The notes under the pieces: generated by a model
The model's database searches: none
What the model saw: only the letters and a program-made list of their open reading frames with translations
Told to the model about the DNA's origin: nothing
Shown: piece by piece, positions 7,836 through 15,364 of the stretch
Numbering within the stretch: position 1 is the first letter of the stretch
How the letters are laid out: each line of letters starts with the position of its first letter
Source of the DNA: H111-94 sp034436045
Lineage (GTDB): Bacteria; Chloroflexota; Ktedonobacteria; Ktedonobacterales; Ktedonobacteraceae
Assembly (NCBI GenBank): GCA_034436045.1
Contig: DAOTVZ010000229.1
Location: forward strand, 1-17,498
Direction: 5' to 3'
DNA length: 17,498 bases
Made by a program: the position numbers and the translations under genes

Positions 7836-8146
7836 CAAATTCATCGTTGCCTTTTCTCTTCTCCACGAGAAACTTTTTTCTTGCTCTGGCGTGATTTACA
7901 AGATAACCTATAATGGTCAAGTGCATAGAGTAACAGACATCTAACCAGAAAGTTTGAGAGTTCACATCATGGCAATACCCGCAGCCATATGACGCGACCG
8001 CCATTAGGGATGCAACGTATTTATTTAAGTGAGGCAGACAAAGATTACGATTTCTTCGGTGCGTAATTCAGGAAGCAATGGACAATCCCAGTAGATGTTT
8101 TTATGACTACCCAATGCGGAATGTGCATCTGGAATGAGGCTTACCT
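7836..8146. other. Intergenic region before the hydrolase gene
   Basis: These 311 bases hold no convincing gene. A TATAAT at 7909-7914 looks like a -10 box, but no acceptable -35 box lies 16-18 bases upstream, and using it would give a leader of about 230 bases. A 25-codon frame (7989-8066) has no ribosome site. The hydrolase promoter should lie here. Confidence 0.4.
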
Positions 8147-8794
8147 ATGCAACAGATACAGTTGGCAGATAATATAATACTAGAAGGCGATTTGCACATC
8201 CCTTCTGGCGCATCCGGTATCGTTCTCTTTGCACACGGTAGTGGCAGTAGTCGGCATAGCCCGCGCAACCAGTTTGTCGCCAATATGCTGAATGAGGCGG
8301 GCCTTGCCACACTGCTCTTTGATCTACTTACTGCCGATGAGGAGCGCAAGGATCGCTATACGGCGCAATTGCGTTTTGATATTCGCTTGCTCAGTCAGCG
8401 TGTCATTGAAGCGACTGAGTGGCTCTCGCACCAGGAAATGACACGCACATTGCCTGTCGGCTACTTTGGGGCCAGCACGGGCGCGGCTGCTGCGCTGGTG
8501 GCTGCCGCGGCTTTGCCCGCTACAGTGCGCGCCATTGTCTCGCGCGGCGGTCGTCCCGACCTTGCCGGTCAGGTGCTGACACGGGTACAGGCACCGACGC
8601 TCTTGATTGTTGGCGGAGAGGATACACAGGTGATTGAGTTGAATCGCCTCGCGCTCGCTCTGCTACCCGGCGATAAACGCCTGGAGATCGTTCCTGGCGC
8701 GACGCATCTGTTTGAAGAACCTGGAGCGCTGGAGCAAGTGGCGCGTTTAGCCTGCGATTGGTTTACACGCTATCTCGTGCCTGCGGTTTCATGA
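8147..8794 (+). CDS. Alpha/beta hydrolase of dienelactone-hydrolase type
   Basis: This is a soluble alpha/beta-hydrolase fold protein of 215 residues. The nucleophile elbow is G108-A-S110-T-G112, with S110 as nucleophile. D159 (VGGEDTQV) and H187 (GATHLFEE) complete the triad at family-typical positions. FAHGSGSSRHSPRN (about residues 28-41) forms the oxyanion-hole loop seen in this subfamily. Ser rather than Cys as nucleophile separates it from true dienelactone hydrolase, so an esterase or acyl-hydrolase activity on an unknown substrate is more likely. GAGG lies 7 bases before the ATG. The gene is followed 28 bases later by a phosphoribosyltransferase gene. In many genomes these two domains occur side by side or as one fused protein, which suggests joint action, but the reaction is not known. 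Confidence 0.88.
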   Translation: MQQIQLADNIILEGDLHIPSGASGIVLFAHGSGSSRHSPRNQFVANMLNEAGLATLLFDLLTADEERKDRYTAQLRFDIRLLSQRVIEATEWLSHQEMTRTLPVGYFGASTGAAAALVAAAALPATVRAIVSRGGRPDLAGQVLTRVQAPTLLIVGGEDTQVIELNRLALALLPGDKRLEIVPGATHLFEEPGALEQVARLACDWFTRYLVPAVS

Positions 8795-8822
8795 CCACAA
8801 AAGGTGAAAGGAGGAAATCATC

Positions 8823-9485
8823 ATGTCGCCGTTCTATCGAGATCGTAAGGATGCAGGTCGGCAGCTCGCCACCAGACTGACAGCGTATGCAGATCGACCG
8901 GAAACCATTGTGCTGGCCCTTCCACGCGGCGGCGTGCCGGTCGGCTATGAGGTTGCCAAAGCACTACACGCCCCGCTAGAGGTCTTCGTGGTGCGTAAAC
9001 TGGGGATGCCCGGCCAGGAAGAACTGGCCATCGGGGCTATTGCTAGCGGCGGCGTGCAGGTGCTGAACGAAGATGTTATTCGTCTTCATCGCCTCCCGGC
9101 TAGCATTGTGGAGAAGATAGCCGAACGAGAACGCCTGGAACTGGAACGGCGTGAACGGCTCTACCGTGCTGATCGCCCCTTCCCAAACCTGAACAATCGC
9201 ATTGTGATTCTGGTCGATGATGGCCTTGCAACTGGCGCAACCATGCGCGCTGCAGTGCTCGCAGTGCGCCAGCAACATCCCGCGCGCATAGTAGTAGCCG
9301 TTCCCGTAGCTGCGCCGCAGGTCTGCGCCGAGTTCCATCTCCTGGTAGACGAGATCATTTGCCTGCATACGCCAGAGGCATTTTATGGCGTCGGCCTCTG
9401 GTACGAAGACTTCTCGCAAACCAGCGACCAGGAGGTCTATGATCTGCTGAAGCAATCACTCTCCTTCCAACACACTACTCCATAG
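8823..9485 (+). CDS. Phosphoribosyltransferase-family protein
   Basis: This is a type I phosphoribosyltransferase fold protein of 220 residues. The PRPP-binding loop is V128-I-L-V-D132-D133-G-L-A-T-G138-A-T (VILVDDGLATGAT). Upstream, LALPRGGVPVGYEVA (about residues 31-45) and VRKLGMPGQEELAIGAI (57-73) are typical of the subfamily often fused to, or beside, dienelactone-type hydrolases. A true nucleobase acceptor has not been established for that subfamily as far as I know. A strong ribosome site (AAAGGAGG) precedes the ATG by about 8 bases. It is the second gene of a two-gene unit with the hydrolase. A separate promoter for the next gene begins right after its stop, so the unit probably ends here. 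Confidence 0.9.
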   Translation: MSPFYRDRKDAGRQLATRLTAYADRPETIVLALPRGGVPVGYEVAKALHAPLEVFVVRKLGMPGQEELAIGAIASGGVQVLNEDVIRLHRLPASIVEKIAERERLELERRERLYRADRPFPNLNNRIVILVDDGLATGATMRAAVLAVRQQHPARIVVAVPVAAPQVCAEFHLLVDEIICLHTPEAFYGVGLWYEDFSQTSDQEVYDLLKQSLSFQHTTP

Positions 9486-9489
9486 AGTG

Positions 9490-9517
9490 TTGCCAATGCT
9501 GAATTTTATGGTACACT
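9490..9517 (+). promoter_or_regulatory. Promoter of the Uma2 gene
   Basis: TTGCCA (9490-9495), a 16-base spacer and TACACT (9512-9517), with a TGG just before the -10 box that makes it an extended -10. The start codon lies 35 bases downstream of the -10 box, which fits a short leader. The promoter begins five bases after the preceding stop codon. Confidence 0.6.
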
Positions 9518-9552
9518 TGAGGCAATGCGCGAAATGAAAGAGAGGCATAAAC

Positions 9553-10164
9553 ATGGTAGCTGACAGAGCCGCCTTCCCCGAAGGAGCGGTGTATATGCCT
9601 GTTGAGCAGTATCTGGCCCTTGATGACAGCACCGATGGACTCTATGAGTACTGGCACGGCCTCGTTCTCATGCTCCGCCCGCCATCTTCAGTTTCTACGT
9701 CCCATGCGTTTGTCGATCTGGCTGGTGGCAGCCCTATCCATGCAGCTCTTGCCGTGCGTATTGCCTCTTTGCTTGACCAGGGGCTGCCACCGGACAGCCC
9801 TTGCATCGTGTACTCCAGCGATGTGAAGTTGAAGCTCGCCGAAGATCACTATCTTCACCCAGACGTGACGGTCAGTTGCACCGAGCAAGAAGAGGACGCC
9901 TTAACCCAGCCAACAGTCATCGTTGAGATTCTTTCACCCAGCACGGAGAAACGAGATCGCGGTGCCAAACTCTCTGCCTACAAAGCTTTGCCCTCACTGC
10001 AAGAATATCTGCTGATCGGCAGTCAGGAAAAGGAAATCGTCATCTATCGGCGCGCGAATCACTGGCGACCTTACCACTATAACGAGGGCGATATAGTGGA
10101 ACTGCTCTCACTTGGTATCAGTTTTTCTTTTGAGGCGGTGTATCAAAGGGTCAAGCTGCCTTAA
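9553..10164 (+). CDS. Uma2-family putative endonuclease (DUF820)
   Basis: This 203-residue protein belongs to the Uma2/DUF820 family, which has a PD-(D/E)XK nuclease fold and is greatly expanded in cyanobacteria and Chloroflexota. Visible features are YEYWHGLVLML near the N-terminus, the metal-binding P103-D104 in LHPDVTVS, E125 in VEILSPSTEKRDRG, and a closing SLQEYLLIGSQEKEIVIYRR. Nuclease activity is inferred from fold; cellular targets are unknown. A stretch of about 16 residues (RPPSSVSTSHAFVDLA, near 42-57) sits before the usual AGGSPxHA segment and is longer than in cyanobacterial members. AGAGG precedes the ATG by about 7 bases, and a good extended -10 promoter lies just upstream, so it is probably monocistronic. 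No paired antitoxin or mobile element is seen. Confidence 0.9.
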   Translation: MVADRAAFPEGAVYMPVEQYLALDDSTDGLYEYWHGLVLMLRPPSSVSTSHAFVDLAGGSPIHAALAVRIASLLDQGLPPDSPCIVYSSDVKLKLAEDHYLHPDVTVSCTEQEEDALTQPTVIVEILSPSTEKRDRGAKLSAYKALPSLQEYLLIGSQEKEIVIYRRANHWRPYHYNEGDIVELLSLGISFSFEAVYQRVKLP

Positions 10165-10304
10165 CATTTTAAATTGCATGAGCGCGCACAAACAATAGGG
10201 CTGGTATCTCGCCCTGATGGACGTTCGCGCCGCCTGCTCATCGCTGGCTACCGGTTCTGCCATCTGTTCAAAGGCAAAGCCAGACGCGACCAGTGTTATC
10301 CAGA

Positions 10305-10324
10305 GCGAGAAGGGATTTTCTCGC
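10305..10324. terminator. Hairpin between convergent Uma2 and allG-like genes
   Basis: GCGAGAA and TTCTCGC form a perfect 7-base stem with a 6-base loop, 36 bases past the minus-strand DUF1116 stop and 140 bases past the Uma2 stop. There is no clear T run on either strand, so it is only a candidate transcript end. Confidence 0.35.
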
Positions 10325-10359
10325 AAATATTGATCGTATCACTCCGCAATATCATTATG

Positions 10360-11757
10360 TCACTGTATGTTGATCTCATCAGCCAGCGCGTGTAGCGCAT
10401 CGACAAAACATTGCATGGGTGGGCGCACGATACCCGCACCGACCTGACCTACGCCGGGCAAACGGTGGGCGATGCCAGTGTTGATGATCGGCAGCAGGTT
10501 CTGACGCACAACCTGACGCACATCAATACCGGTCGGCGCGCCACGAAAATTGAGTGGTGGTAATTGGTACTGGCTGTCCTCACCGACGGTAATATCGTAC
10601 ATCTCCGTTGTGTAGCGCAAGGCGTCGGCGGGCACGCCGCCAATGAACTGCACGATAGCGGGTGCGGCAGCCATCGCAAAGGCCCCGATGCCGACCGTCT
10701 CCGAAATCGTGCTATCGCCGATGTCGGGATTGGCATCCTCTGCCGTGAAACCACTGAAGTAGAGGCCCGCGACACGCTGAGCGGGGCCAACAAACCAGCG
10801 TTCTCCCAGGCCACTGACTCGAATGCCGAAGTCGGTGCCATTGCGTGCCATTGTGGTCACGACGCTGCTGTAGGGGATGCCATGCGCTGCCAGTGCGGCA
10901 GCTTTGCAGGCAGCCATCGAGAGGTTGAGATAGAAATGATCGTTACTGTTGATGAAACGCAGCACGCTGGCTGTCTCCTCGGTTGAGGTACCGGTTTCGA
11001 CCAGCGCGGGCGCGAGCTGGCGGAGCAATAGCGAGGTAGCGGCTTTGTTACGGTTGTGGCACTCGTCGCCCATTTGTAGCGCCTGGGCTGTCATCGGTTT
11101 GATCTCGATACCACCTAGAGCGCGCACGGCACGGGCCAGGGCCGGAGCTAACACCTGTTCCATCCAGCGCAGGCGCGCCAGCACATCGGGGCCGTTCGCC
11201 CCATAACGTAGCACCTTCCCCAATCCCTCATTGAGTGTGCTATAGGTTTGATGCCCATAGACCGGTTCCTCGATCACCTGGACCGGCATCGAGGCCGAGG
11301 TGACACCTGCCATCGGCCCCACAGCATGATAATGATGGCATGGAGCAAACTCGATCTTGCCACTCGCCGCCAACTGTTCTGCCTCTTGTAGATCACGCGC
11401 CAACCCTTCATAGAGTAACGCACCCAGCACAGCACCACGCAAGGGGCCAGACATGCGTTCCCACGTGATCGGGGGGCCGGCATGCAATAAAAGATGCTTA
11501 TGCATACCGGCAATCACCTCGTGAGCCGGACGCACATCGACCAGACGTGGTTGCGCTCCCATCATGCGCCGCACCGCCTCTTGATTGGCTTGTTCGACGC
11601 GCGCATCATTCAGCAAGAGACTTAACGCAGCATCGCTCTCGCCTGCCGCCGGTTGCCAGTCCACGCGCGTCACCGGCACTCCCTGAGCGACAAGCGCATC
11701 GGCAAACAGGTCGGCTCCAACGTGAATGACATGCGGTTGTGTCATAAAAATATCCAT
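10360..11757 (-). CDS. allG: DUF1116 protein, AllG/YlbE-like subunit of a carbamoyltransferase
   Basis: This 465-residue protein matches the DUF1116 family, whose E. coli member YlbE is needed, with FdrA and YlbF, for oxamate carbamoyltransferase. That enzyme phosphorolyses oxalurate to oxamate and carbamoyl phosphate in allantoin fermentation. Conserved stretches are ITWERMSGPLRGA (about residues 97-109), GPMAGVTSASMPV (about 147-159), MGDECHNRNKAATSL in the middle, INSNDHFYLNLSMA, and LNFRGAPTGIDVRQVV near the C-terminus. The ATG has GGAG 8 bases upstream. It starts 39 bases after the fdrA stop on the same strand, so the two form an operon. The family is recognised with high confidence. That the substrate here is oxalurate is only an inference, because no allantoin genes are in view. 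Confidence 0.9.
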   Translation of the reverse strand: MDIFMTQPHVIHVGADLFADALVAQGVPVTRVDWQPAAGESDAALSLLLNDARVEQANQEAVRRMMGAQPRLVDVRPAHEVIAGMHKHLLLHAGPPITWERMSGPLRGAVLGALLYEGLARDLQEAEQLAASGKIEFAPCHHYHAVGPMAGVTSASMPVQVIEEPVYGHQTYSTLNEGLGKVLRYGANGPDVLARLRWMEQVLAPALARAVRALGGIEIKPMTAQALQMGDECHNRNKAATSLLLRQLAPALVETGTSTEETASVLRFINSNDHFYLNLSMAACKAAALAAHGIPYSSVVTTMARNGTDFGIRVSGLGERWFVGPAQRVAGLYFSGFTAEDANPDIGDSTISETVGIGAFAMAAAPAIVQFIGGVPADALRYTTEMYDITVGEDSQYQLPPLNFRGAPTGIDVRQVVRQNLLPIINTGIAHRLPGVGQVGAGIVRPPMQCFVDALHALADEINIQ

Positions 11758-11796
11758 GAACTCTTCTCCTACATGCTACCCATAAAATGCATAATA

Positions 11797-13368
11797 TCAT
11801 GTCAATAACGTAATCGCTGCGAGCGTTGCTGCGACATTACTCTCGTAGACCAGTGCGCCCGCTGCCTCAAGTTGCTGGCATTGCCGCGAGAAACGTTGCG
11901 GATCGCCCTCGGTGCCGCAGAGTGCGACGATGATGGGCAAGCTGCGCCCGGCAGCAATAGCTTGCTGACGGGCCGCCTCGATGGCAGGCGCGTAGAGCGA
12001 TGCCGGATCAGGATGCGCACAGAAGCCCAGCACGATGTCCAGCAGGATGAGCGCCGTTTGTGGATCGTCTGCCGCTTCTCGCAGATAGCGCAGACGCTGC
12101 GAGGGATCGATCATGGGGTGAGGACGTCCGCGCGTAAATTCGTCCGCGCCAAGGTCAAGCGCGGTATGGCCCCGAAATGTTTCGCCTGCCGCCAGTTGCC
12201 ACTCTGGTCGTAAAGGAATGTTAGAAACCACCGTACCAAGATGTTCACTTAACAGCAGCATGGCCTCATCGCAGAGCGTGCCGCCGGAATAGAGTGCGCG
12301 TACATAACGCTGTGATGGAGTTAGTTGTGAGCGCAGCGTTGCCAGTCGTTGCATCTCATCAACCGTAAGTTGCGTAGATAACGCGGGTATCTGTTTGCCA
12401 CCAGCCGCTGCTACTGCCAGCGATGCGCCTTCGGTGAGCGTGCGCGCGAAAGAAATATGTGGTGCAGTTCCTGTGAAACGCTGAACGTCGGCCCCAAGAA
12501 AGATAATTATGACCGGCTTGTCCACGTGGGCGGCCTCTGCTAGAACAGCCTGCGCTACCACTGGAGCGGGCGGTTTGGAGATCAGCACGATGACCGACGT
12601 CTGGGGATCGCGGGCCAGTAGCGCAAGGCCGTGACGCATCATCGCCCCGCCGATAGGCTCGAAGAGGTCGCGCCCACCGGTACCGATGGCCTGTGAGATA
12701 CCGACATTGGCGGCGGCGAGCAGGCACATCACTTGCTGCATGCCCGTCCCTGACGCGCCGACGATGCCAACAGGGCCGCGTGGAACGACATTACTAAAGC
12801 CCAGACCCACACCGTTAATGAAAGCAGTGCCACAATCCGGCCCCATCAGCAGCAGGTCACGTTCTAACGCGAGTGTTTTCAGTCGCCGCTCCTGCTCGAT
12901 AGGCACGTTATCACTAAACAAGAAGACGTGCAACCCATGTCGCAACGCCTGTTCAGCCTCCAGCCACGCATGTTCACCCGCTACAGCTACAAAAGCAAGA
13001 TTGGCATTGGGGTCACGTTTTAATGCCTGTTCCAGTGAGCGTACCGGTTGCCTTTCGAGTGATGAACCCGTATGCTGCTCCTTACGCGCTGAAAGTTGAC
13101 GTTCCGCTGCCAGCAAAGCCGCATCAGCCGTCGCGTCATCTACAGCACGAATTGCCAAAAACAGGTCGCTGGCCGTCGGCGCATCCGAGGACGTGGACCA
13201 GTTATCTGGCAAAAGATGAGCTTCGCGCAGCAGTTCCAGGTTAGCCGTCGTCGCCATCACGGCTCCCACATCCTCTACGCCTTCCTGTTTCTTTACCTCT
13301 TGTGCCAGTAGCATGAGCGTAATTGAATCGTAATAGGCATGACGCTTGAGCAGCGTTCGTATGGCCAT
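11797..13368 (-). CDS. fdrA: FdrA-family protein, subunit of an oxamate carbamoyltransferase-like complex
   Basis: FdrA proteins resemble succinyl-CoA synthetase alpha and ligase domains and, with DUF1116 and DUF2877 partners, make up oxamate carbamoyltransferase in E. coli. In these 523 residues, MGPDCGTAFINGVGLGF (about 175-191) and GIVGASGTGMQQV (201-213) form the nucleotide-binding-like domain, IGTGGRDL is at 228-235, YSGGTLCDEA at 360-369, and LILLDIVLGF at 440-449 in the second ligase-like domain. Length is close to that of E. coli FdrA. GGGAGG lies 8 bases before the ATG. It has its own promoter (13433-13479), shared in sequence with the divergent cyclase gene, and is followed 39 bases later by the DUF1116 gene. 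The name FdrA comes from an old protease-suppression phenotype and is not informative about function. Confidence 0.92.
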   Translation of the reverse strand: MAIRTLLKRHAYYDSITLMLLAQEVKKQEGVEDVGAVMATTANLELLREAHLLPDNWSTSSDAPTASDLFLAIRAVDDATADAALLAAERQLSARKEQHTGSSLERQPVRSLEQALKRDPNANLAFVAVAGEHAWLEAEQALRHGLHVFLFSDNVPIEQERRLKTLALERDLLLMGPDCGTAFINGVGLGFSNVVPRGPVGIVGASGTGMQQVMCLLAAANVGISQAIGTGGRDLFEPIGGAMMRHGLALLARDPQTSVIVLISKPPAPVVAQAVLAEAAHVDKPVIIIFLGADVQRFTGTAPHISFARTLTEGASLAVAAAGGKQIPALSTQLTVDEMQRLATLRSQLTPSQRYVRALYSGGTLCDEAMLLLSEHLGTVVSNIPLRPEWQLAAGETFRGHTALDLGADEFTRGRPHPMIDPSQRLRYLREAADDPQTALILLDIVLGFCAHPDPASLYAPAIEAARQQAIAAGRSLPIIVALCGTEGDPQRFSRQCQQLEAAGALVYESNVAATLAAITLLT

Positions 13369-13397
13369 GAGAGCAGCCTCCCGTTTGTAGTGCTAAT

Positions 13398-13428
13398 AGC
13401 ATAAGGGAACAGGTATAACATTTATGCT
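13398..13428 (-). promoter_or_regulatory. Leader hairpin of fdrA
   Basis: AGCATAA (13398-13404) and TTATGCT (13422-13428) form a 7-base stem with a 17-base loop, between the -10 box and the ribosome site of fdrA. It would be at or near the 5' end of the transcript. It could stabilise the mRNA or be a second protein site; the cyclase leader has nothing alike. Confidence 0.3.
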
Positions 13429-13432
13429 CATT

Positions 13433-13479
13433 CAGTATGCCACACAAAGCAGGCCGCGTCTTTGGCAAAACTTGCCAGT
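13433..13479 (-). promoter_or_regulatory. Promoter/operator of fdrA, twin of the cyclase promoter
   Basis: Read on the minus strand, this contains ACTGGCAAGTTTTGCC followed by AAAGAC, then 15 bases, then TGGCATACTG. AAGACG and CATACT, 17 bases apart with a TGG extension, serve as -35 and -10. The upstream part is a perfect palindrome, TGGCAA-GTT-TTGCCA, overlapping the -35 region, where an activator such as PucR could bind. The -10 box ends 65 bases before the fdrA ATG. The same arrangement stands before the cyclase gene at 16394-16440. Confidence 0.75.
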
Positions 13480-13571
13480 CTCCTTCTGCCATATTGATAA
13501 AACCTGACGAGAGTTTCATTTTTCATGTCAAACAGGCAAGGCGACCGCAAAGGGATGCTCTTACAGTAAAG

Positions 13572-13630
13572 ATGGGTGTGGCAGGCGACGTATCATTGTA
13601 GGGGCGTACCCTTGTGGTCGCTCTGCCCAT
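13572..13630. repeat. Palindromic dispersed-repeat unit with GTAGGGGCGT core
   Basis: The left arm 13572-13589 (ATGGGTGTGGCAGGCGAC) and right arm 13617-13630 (GTCGCTCTGCCCAT) pair imperfectly and enclose GTAGGGGCGTACCC. The 10-base core GTAGGGGCGT recurs at 17311-17320. It lies 30 bases after the pucR stop and could end transcription from pucR. CAGTAAA occurs at 13564-13570 and again at 13645-13651, flanking the unit as if duplicated on insertion. Confidence 0.5.
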
Positions 13631-13660
13631 TCATTCTGTTTTGTCAGTAAAAAACAATAA

Positions 13661-15364
13661 TCATTTTCGACGCATTTTGTGAATGTGCAAGGCAAGCTCC
13701 AGATTAACACGCAGGTGAGCGTCGTCCATGAAGGGGCCGGTGAGTTCTTCGATTTTTTGTAGGCGATAGCGCAGGCTGTTGTAGTGCAGATGCAGATTGC
13801 GCGCAGCGGCTACCATATTGAGGTTACAGTTGAACAACACTTCCAACGTGTGCAACAGGTCGGTATGGTGTGTCTGATCGTAGGCTTCCAGCGCACCGAG
13901 TTGTTCATCCGCAAAGGTGTGCAGTTCGCGTTGATTCTCGAATTGCGAGAGGATGCGCTGGAAGCCCAGCGCGTTAAAATGCATGACCGGGCCAGCATTG
14001 CGCAGATGACTGCCCACTGCTACCGCCTGACATGCCTCCTGATAGCTACGATGCAGGGAGAGCGCGTTTTCGCAACGCCGCCCGATACCGATAATGAAGT
14101 CGCGCTCGTGTTGTGGGAAGCGCAAATCGCGCAAAAGCTGCTGGCCGACTTCAATATCGTGTTGATCGGCACGGCGCAAAGCGGCTGTTGAGCGTTCTAT
14201 AGACTCAACGGCGAGAATACAGATGATCTGGCCGCTTTTCTCGACTACGATAGCTGCGGGATCGAGGTGGCGTGCTGCCGAACGCACACGCTCCAGCAGG
14301 AGATTGATCTCATCTGGCACGTAGGTAGTGGGCCAGGGCGCGTGCTCCTGTTCGTCCGAGCGACATTCCTGCACGATATAGACCACGCAAGGGCGGGTCA
14401 GATTCCAGCCCAGTCTCTGCGAACGTGAGGCAATTACCTCCGGCGCGCTGATGCGACCGGCCAGCAGATCGTCGAGAAAATCCGACTGGAATTTGCGCTC
14501 AACTGCCAGGATGGCCTGCTCTTTCATCAGGGCCAGTGCAGAGACGGTGGCGGCATGTTCGATGGCTACCAGATCATCGTCCTCAAGCGCGCGTTCTAGC
14601 AGGGGAATGACAATCCAGCCATAGGAATGTGTGCCGACACGGATGGGGCAGGCAAAGCAGGGCACGCAGCGCTGTTCCATCTTCAGTCCTTTGCGCAGTT
14701 TCAATACTGTGCTTTCACCACACGCCTGACCGGCGGTCGTATCTAGTTCCAGGTAACGCTGTTCTTTCTCTGTCCGCAGAGTAGTCAAGAATGCCTGTTG
14801 TACCATCTCGCTGGTGGCAGCCAGCGCCAGCACGTGCCTGTCTGGGGCCACAATCACGACCGGATTGCCGATTAGCTGAGCCAGATTCTCGACGATATGT
14901 GGCAGGCCGCCGCCGTCCAGTACGATAGAGGTAAAGCGGCGATGTACCTCTTCGGAATGCTGTAAGCGGCGCGTCTGCATGCGTAGAATATTGCTCAGCA
15001 GTTCGGTGATGATCTCGTCAAAGGAGACTTCGGAGCGCAGCTCGATCAAAGGGAGTCCTTCGCGCGCGGCGGCGGCACACATCTCTTCTGGAATGGCATC
15101 GACATAGCGTCCGGTCTTGACCACAATGCCAGCCAGTTCGCGTCGTGCCAGTTCGCTGACAAAGCTGTCCAGCGGCCCAGGTACATCGCGCAGTGGATAG
15201 AGCGTGGTCAGGAGCAGTTCGTGTGGTCTAACCCAGGCCAGAATGTCCGGCACCTCCATCACATTGACCGAAGCGATTGTATGTGTGAGACCGCTCTCAC
15301 CGGCTCGCACCTGAGCCTCACGCAAGACCGTCGTTTTCAGCGCATCACTGACCGTAAATGTCAT
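13661..15364 (-). CDS. pucR: PucR-family transcription regulator
   Basis: A 567-residue DNA-binding regulator of the PucR family, known for activating purine and allantoin catabolism genes. The N-terminal PucR domain (about 3-125) carries TVSDALKTTVLREAQVRAG and WVRPHELLLTT. A GAF-like region (about 150-285) and a GGDEF-like region (about 300-440) follow, and the C-terminal helix-turn-helix is LHLHYNSLRYRLQKIEELTG (524-543). Unusually, the GAF-like region has a C-x2-C-x2-C cluster (C233, C236, C239), which might bind metal or sense redox state. I chose the ATG at 15364: AAGGAGG lies 8 bases before it, whereas an in-frame TTG at 15370 is too near that site. The start lies inside the end of the DUF2877 gene (20-base overlap), so translation is probably coupled. 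It is the natural candidate for the twin promoter elements. Confidence 0.92.
   Translation of the reverse strand: MTFTVSDALKTTVLREAQVRAGESGLTHTIASVNVMEVPDILAWVRPHELLLTTLYPLRDVPGPLDSFVSELARRELAGIVVKTGRYVDAIPEEMCAAAAREGLPLIELRSEVSFDEIITELLSNILRMQTRRLQHSEEVHRRFTSIVLDGGGLPHIVENLAQLIGNPVVIVAPDRHVLALAATSEMVQQAFLTTLRTEKEQRYLELDTTAGQACGESTVLKLRKGLKMEQRCVPCFACPIRVGTHSYGWIVIPLLERALEDDDLVAIEHAATVSALALMKEQAILAVERKFQSDFLDDLLAGRISAPEVIASRSQRLGWNLTRPCVVYIVQECRSDEQEHAPWPTTYVPDEINLLLERVRSAARHLDPAAIVVEKSGQIICILAVESIERSTAALRRADQHDIEVGQQLLRDLRFPQHERDFIIGIGRRCENALSLHRSYQEACQAVAVGSHLRNAGPVMHFNALGFQRILSQFENQRELHTFADEQLGALEAYDQTHHTDLLHTLEVLFNCNLNMVAAARNLHLHYNSLRYRLQKIEELTGPFMDDAHLRVNLELALHIHKMRRK

Noticed and set aside
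7909..7914. Perfect TATAAT before the hydrolase gene
   Set aside because: No -35 box at 16-18 bases and no extended -10; it would also give a very long leader, so it was not listed as a promoter.
7666..8004. 112-residue minus-strand frame across the MFS 3' end and terminator
   Set aside because: It crosses a clear plus-strand gene end and its terminator and has no protein-like features.
10108..10326. 72-residue minus-strand frame between the allG-like gene and Uma2
   Set aside because: It overlaps the Uma2 C-terminus, has no recognised family and no good ribosome site.
13784..14191. 135-residue plus-strand frame inside pucR
   Set aside because: It lies wholly within a well-supported gene on the other strand, has no ribosome site or family features, and its composition follows from the codon use of pucR.
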